NCBI GenBank assembly: GCA_009991595.1
Contig: JAACVK010000049.1
Location: 1-33,941 of the forward strand
DNA length: 33,941 bases
Source of the DNA: a bacterium
GTDB lineage: Bacteria > Bdellovibrionota > UBA2428
Direction of reading: 5' to 3'
Positions 32,598 to 33,941 of this stretch are shown here, in pieces. Position 1 is the stretch's first letter, and every line of letters begins with the position of its first letter. Made by a program: the position numbers and the translations under genes. A model generated the notes under the pieces. It had not been told where the DNA came from. It searched no databases and worked only from the letters and a program-made list of their open reading frames with translations.

Positions 32598-33941
32598 CAG
32601 CGCCCCCAATCAAAATTAAATTAGACTTTAAAAGCATTCTTAAAATCGTCGAAACTCCAAAATACTCATTGATACTTAACCCAAGGCCTGCGCCTAGCGT
32701 AAAAGCGAAGGTGTGTGTCGAATCTTTAGCCTTGTTGGCAATCAAAGTTGCCTCCGAAAGATCAGAACTATAAGTCGAATAGATATAGGTCAAACCCACT
32801 TCGGCAATGCCATAAAAACGACCATTAGCAACGGCCGGCAAATACCTCATGCCCCCCGTCCAAATAAAAGAACGTCGAGCCACCGAAAAGCCTTCAAGAG
32901 AGGAATTCTTAAACATAAGATCTCCCTCCAATCCAAACTCTAGTCGATCACGCGGCCTTCCCGAGACTCCCCTTGGAAAGACATTTCTAAAATAACCTAG
33001 CCCCAGGCCATAGCCCAGAGAATCGGTCCCCACCAAACCCATGATCTGTATTCCGTTATCGGGAACACGATTCACTCGGTCAAAGGAATCTAATTGAATC
33101 GCACGAACGGGTAACCAACCCTCTTCTCCCGTAACAAGAAGTCTTACTTGATACCAATTCCGACTATCACTTTGCCCTAAAATCTGAAGTTCATCGCCCT
33201 TCTCAACTCTTGAAAAACGTTCCGCAGTGCTGGAAGGGTCACCGTACAATTCTGTAGAAACTTGAGCCACTCCGGTGGATTGCTTCAAATCAAAAGATTC
33301 AATGTCTTCGTCTACCGTGAAATCTTGATCGTCGTTTTGGGATCTCCTTTGCCCAGCACTATTTGCCATGACTTGAATCCGCTCTTTTGGAACCCAACCC
33401 CTTGCCTTCGAGTTTTCTAAATAGACCCACTTCTTATCAGCGCTTTGTTTCATGGCCTGAAAGCGCATTCCTCGAGCCCCTTCGTAGACCACACTTGAAC
33501 CCGCTTCTGGCCTTCCCTGCAACATGGTCGTCGTCTGAAGTCGAACAGGAATCAATGCTTGAGCCTGACATGCAGTTAAGAATATAACAGTGGCAAAAAT
33601 TTCCTTAGCTTTCTGAGCGATGAAACTGAGCGGATTCGGCTCAGGTATGAAGCGATGAGTTGGAATGGAATATCTCTTCTTTTTAAAATCACTAGCATCG
33701 GAGGGATTCATCTTTAAAAGAGGATGTTCTTTTAAAAATGGACTATTTTTCAAAGACTCACTCGTCAGCTCTTTCACTCTTCTATTGTAAGCAGCCGGTG
33801 TAGGACCATGGTGTATATGAGGTTTAGGAAACCGCCTAAGATCTCCTCGCATAGTCGGATGCAAATGATAGAGTTCGTGAACAATCGTCTCCAAACGATT
33901 AAAAGGAGTCATCCTAAAAAACTTTGGAACAAGAAAAGTCA
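32578..33941 (-). CDS. Partial fused frame: HExxH metallopeptidase-like segment, lipobox segment, two SH3-like domains and beta-barrel
   Basis: The frame continues beyond the right edge. From the ATG at 33912, residues 9-16 (ETIVHELYH) carry a zinc HExxH within a peptidase-like segment ending near 100; upstream in-frame codons (FLVPKFFR) show the protein begins earlier. Residues 103-115 (KEIFATVIFLTAC) form a hydrophobic signal with a perfect lipobox LTAC, which is unexpected mid-protein. SH3-like domains follow at about 125-182 (ARGWVPKERI) and 215-273 (EEGWLPVRAI), then a beta-barrel (about 287-444) ending in Phe (GVSWRF). Either two genes have fused, or a second gene starts inside the frame at an unclear codon. 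No ATG, GTG or TTG is well placed just before the lipobox; the nearest in-frame ATG is residue 68. Confidence 0.65.
   Translation of the reverse strand, partial: TFLVPKFFRMTPFNRLETIVHELYHLHPTMRGDLRRFPKPHIHHGPTPAAYNRRVKELTSESLKNSPFLKEHPLLKMNPSDASDFKKKRYSIPTHRFIPEPNPLSFIAQKAKEIFATVIFLTACQAQALIPVRLQTTTMLQGRPEAGSSVVYEGARGMRFQAMKQSADKKWVYLENSKARGWVPKERIQVMANSAGQRRSQNDDQDFTVDEDIESFDLKQSTGVAQVSTELYGDPSSTAERFSRVEKGDELQILGQSDSRNWYQVRLLVTGEEGWLPVRAIQLDSFDRVNRVPDNGIQIMGLVGTDSLGYGLGLGYFRNVFPRGVSGRPRDRLEFGLEGDLMFKNSSLEGFSVARRSFIWTGGMRYLPAVANGRFYGIAEVGLTYIYSTYSSDLSEATLIANKAKDSTHTFAFTLGAGLGLSINEYFGVSTILRMLLKSNLILIGGAGVSWRF

Noticed and set aside
1-33941. CRISPR array, insertion sequence or prophage
   Set aside because: No regularly spaced repeats, transposase, integrase or phage structural motifs were seen on either strand.

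Overview
The window looks like chromosome of a Gram-negative bacterium. It encodes outer-membrane-type beta-barrels, a secretin, a TonB-like periplasm-spanning protein, a lipoprotein and many Sec signal peptides. The density of secreted hydrolases and unrecognised secreted proteins, the short-form AMP nucleosidase, the matrixin protease and the Tad-type genes are compatible with Bdellovibrionota (Bdellovibrio-like) or a related deltaproteobacterial lineage. That placement is inference; no rRNA or tRNA gene is present to settle it. Non-ATG starts (GTG, TTG) are common and genes are tightly packed, with 1-32 bp overlaps. I see no insertion sequence, integrase, CRISPR array or phage gene.

Left part (1-6.9 kb): a squalene-synthase-family prenyltransferase (-), a possible 24-codon small ORF, a 2-oxoglutarate/Fe(II) dioxygenase, a BioY biotin carrier (+), a small secreted two-hairpin protein (-), a 711-residue periplasmic coiled-coil protein (-), and a short AMP nucleosidase (+) preceded by an inverted repeat and a run of ten C.

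Centre (6.9-13 kb): an unrecognised secreted protein (-). Then comes a tightly coupled three-gene operon (+): a TonB-C-domain protein, an aminotransferase-fold protein whose PLP lysine position is alanine, and an unrecognised secreted protein. It meets end to end a (-) pair encoding a membrane-anchored matrixin protease and a small beta-barrel protein.

Repair block (13.1-18.8 kb): a two-cluster ferredoxin overlapping an AddB-like iron-sulfur nuclease, which overlaps an AddA-like helicase-nuclease. Next is an ArsR-type regulator overlapping an SDR dehydrogenase (-). A 24-bp perfect palindrome covers most of the regulator's start codon, suggesting autoregulation.

Envelope hydrolases (20-24.3 kb): a divergent pair of an L,D-transpeptidase-like protein (-) and an NlpC/P60-like cysteine hydrolase (+), then a pectate-lyase-like protein with two Cys-rich C-terminal repeats (-) and a good intrinsic terminator. 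After these come a dolichol-phosphate-mannose-synthase-like glycosyltransferase and alanine dehydrogenase (-).

Right part (26.3-34 kb): the most unusual region. A (+) run holds a Nudix hydrolase, a response regulator with a decayed histidine-kinase output region, a GH68 (levansucrase/fructosyltransferase) family protein, and a compact Tad/Flp-like set of secretin, CpaF-type ATPase and one TadB/C-like membrane protein. It ends against a (-) lipoprotein and an unusual frame joining an HExxH metallopeptidase-like segment, a signal/lipobox segment, two SH3-like domains and a beta-barrel. That frame is open at the right edge.
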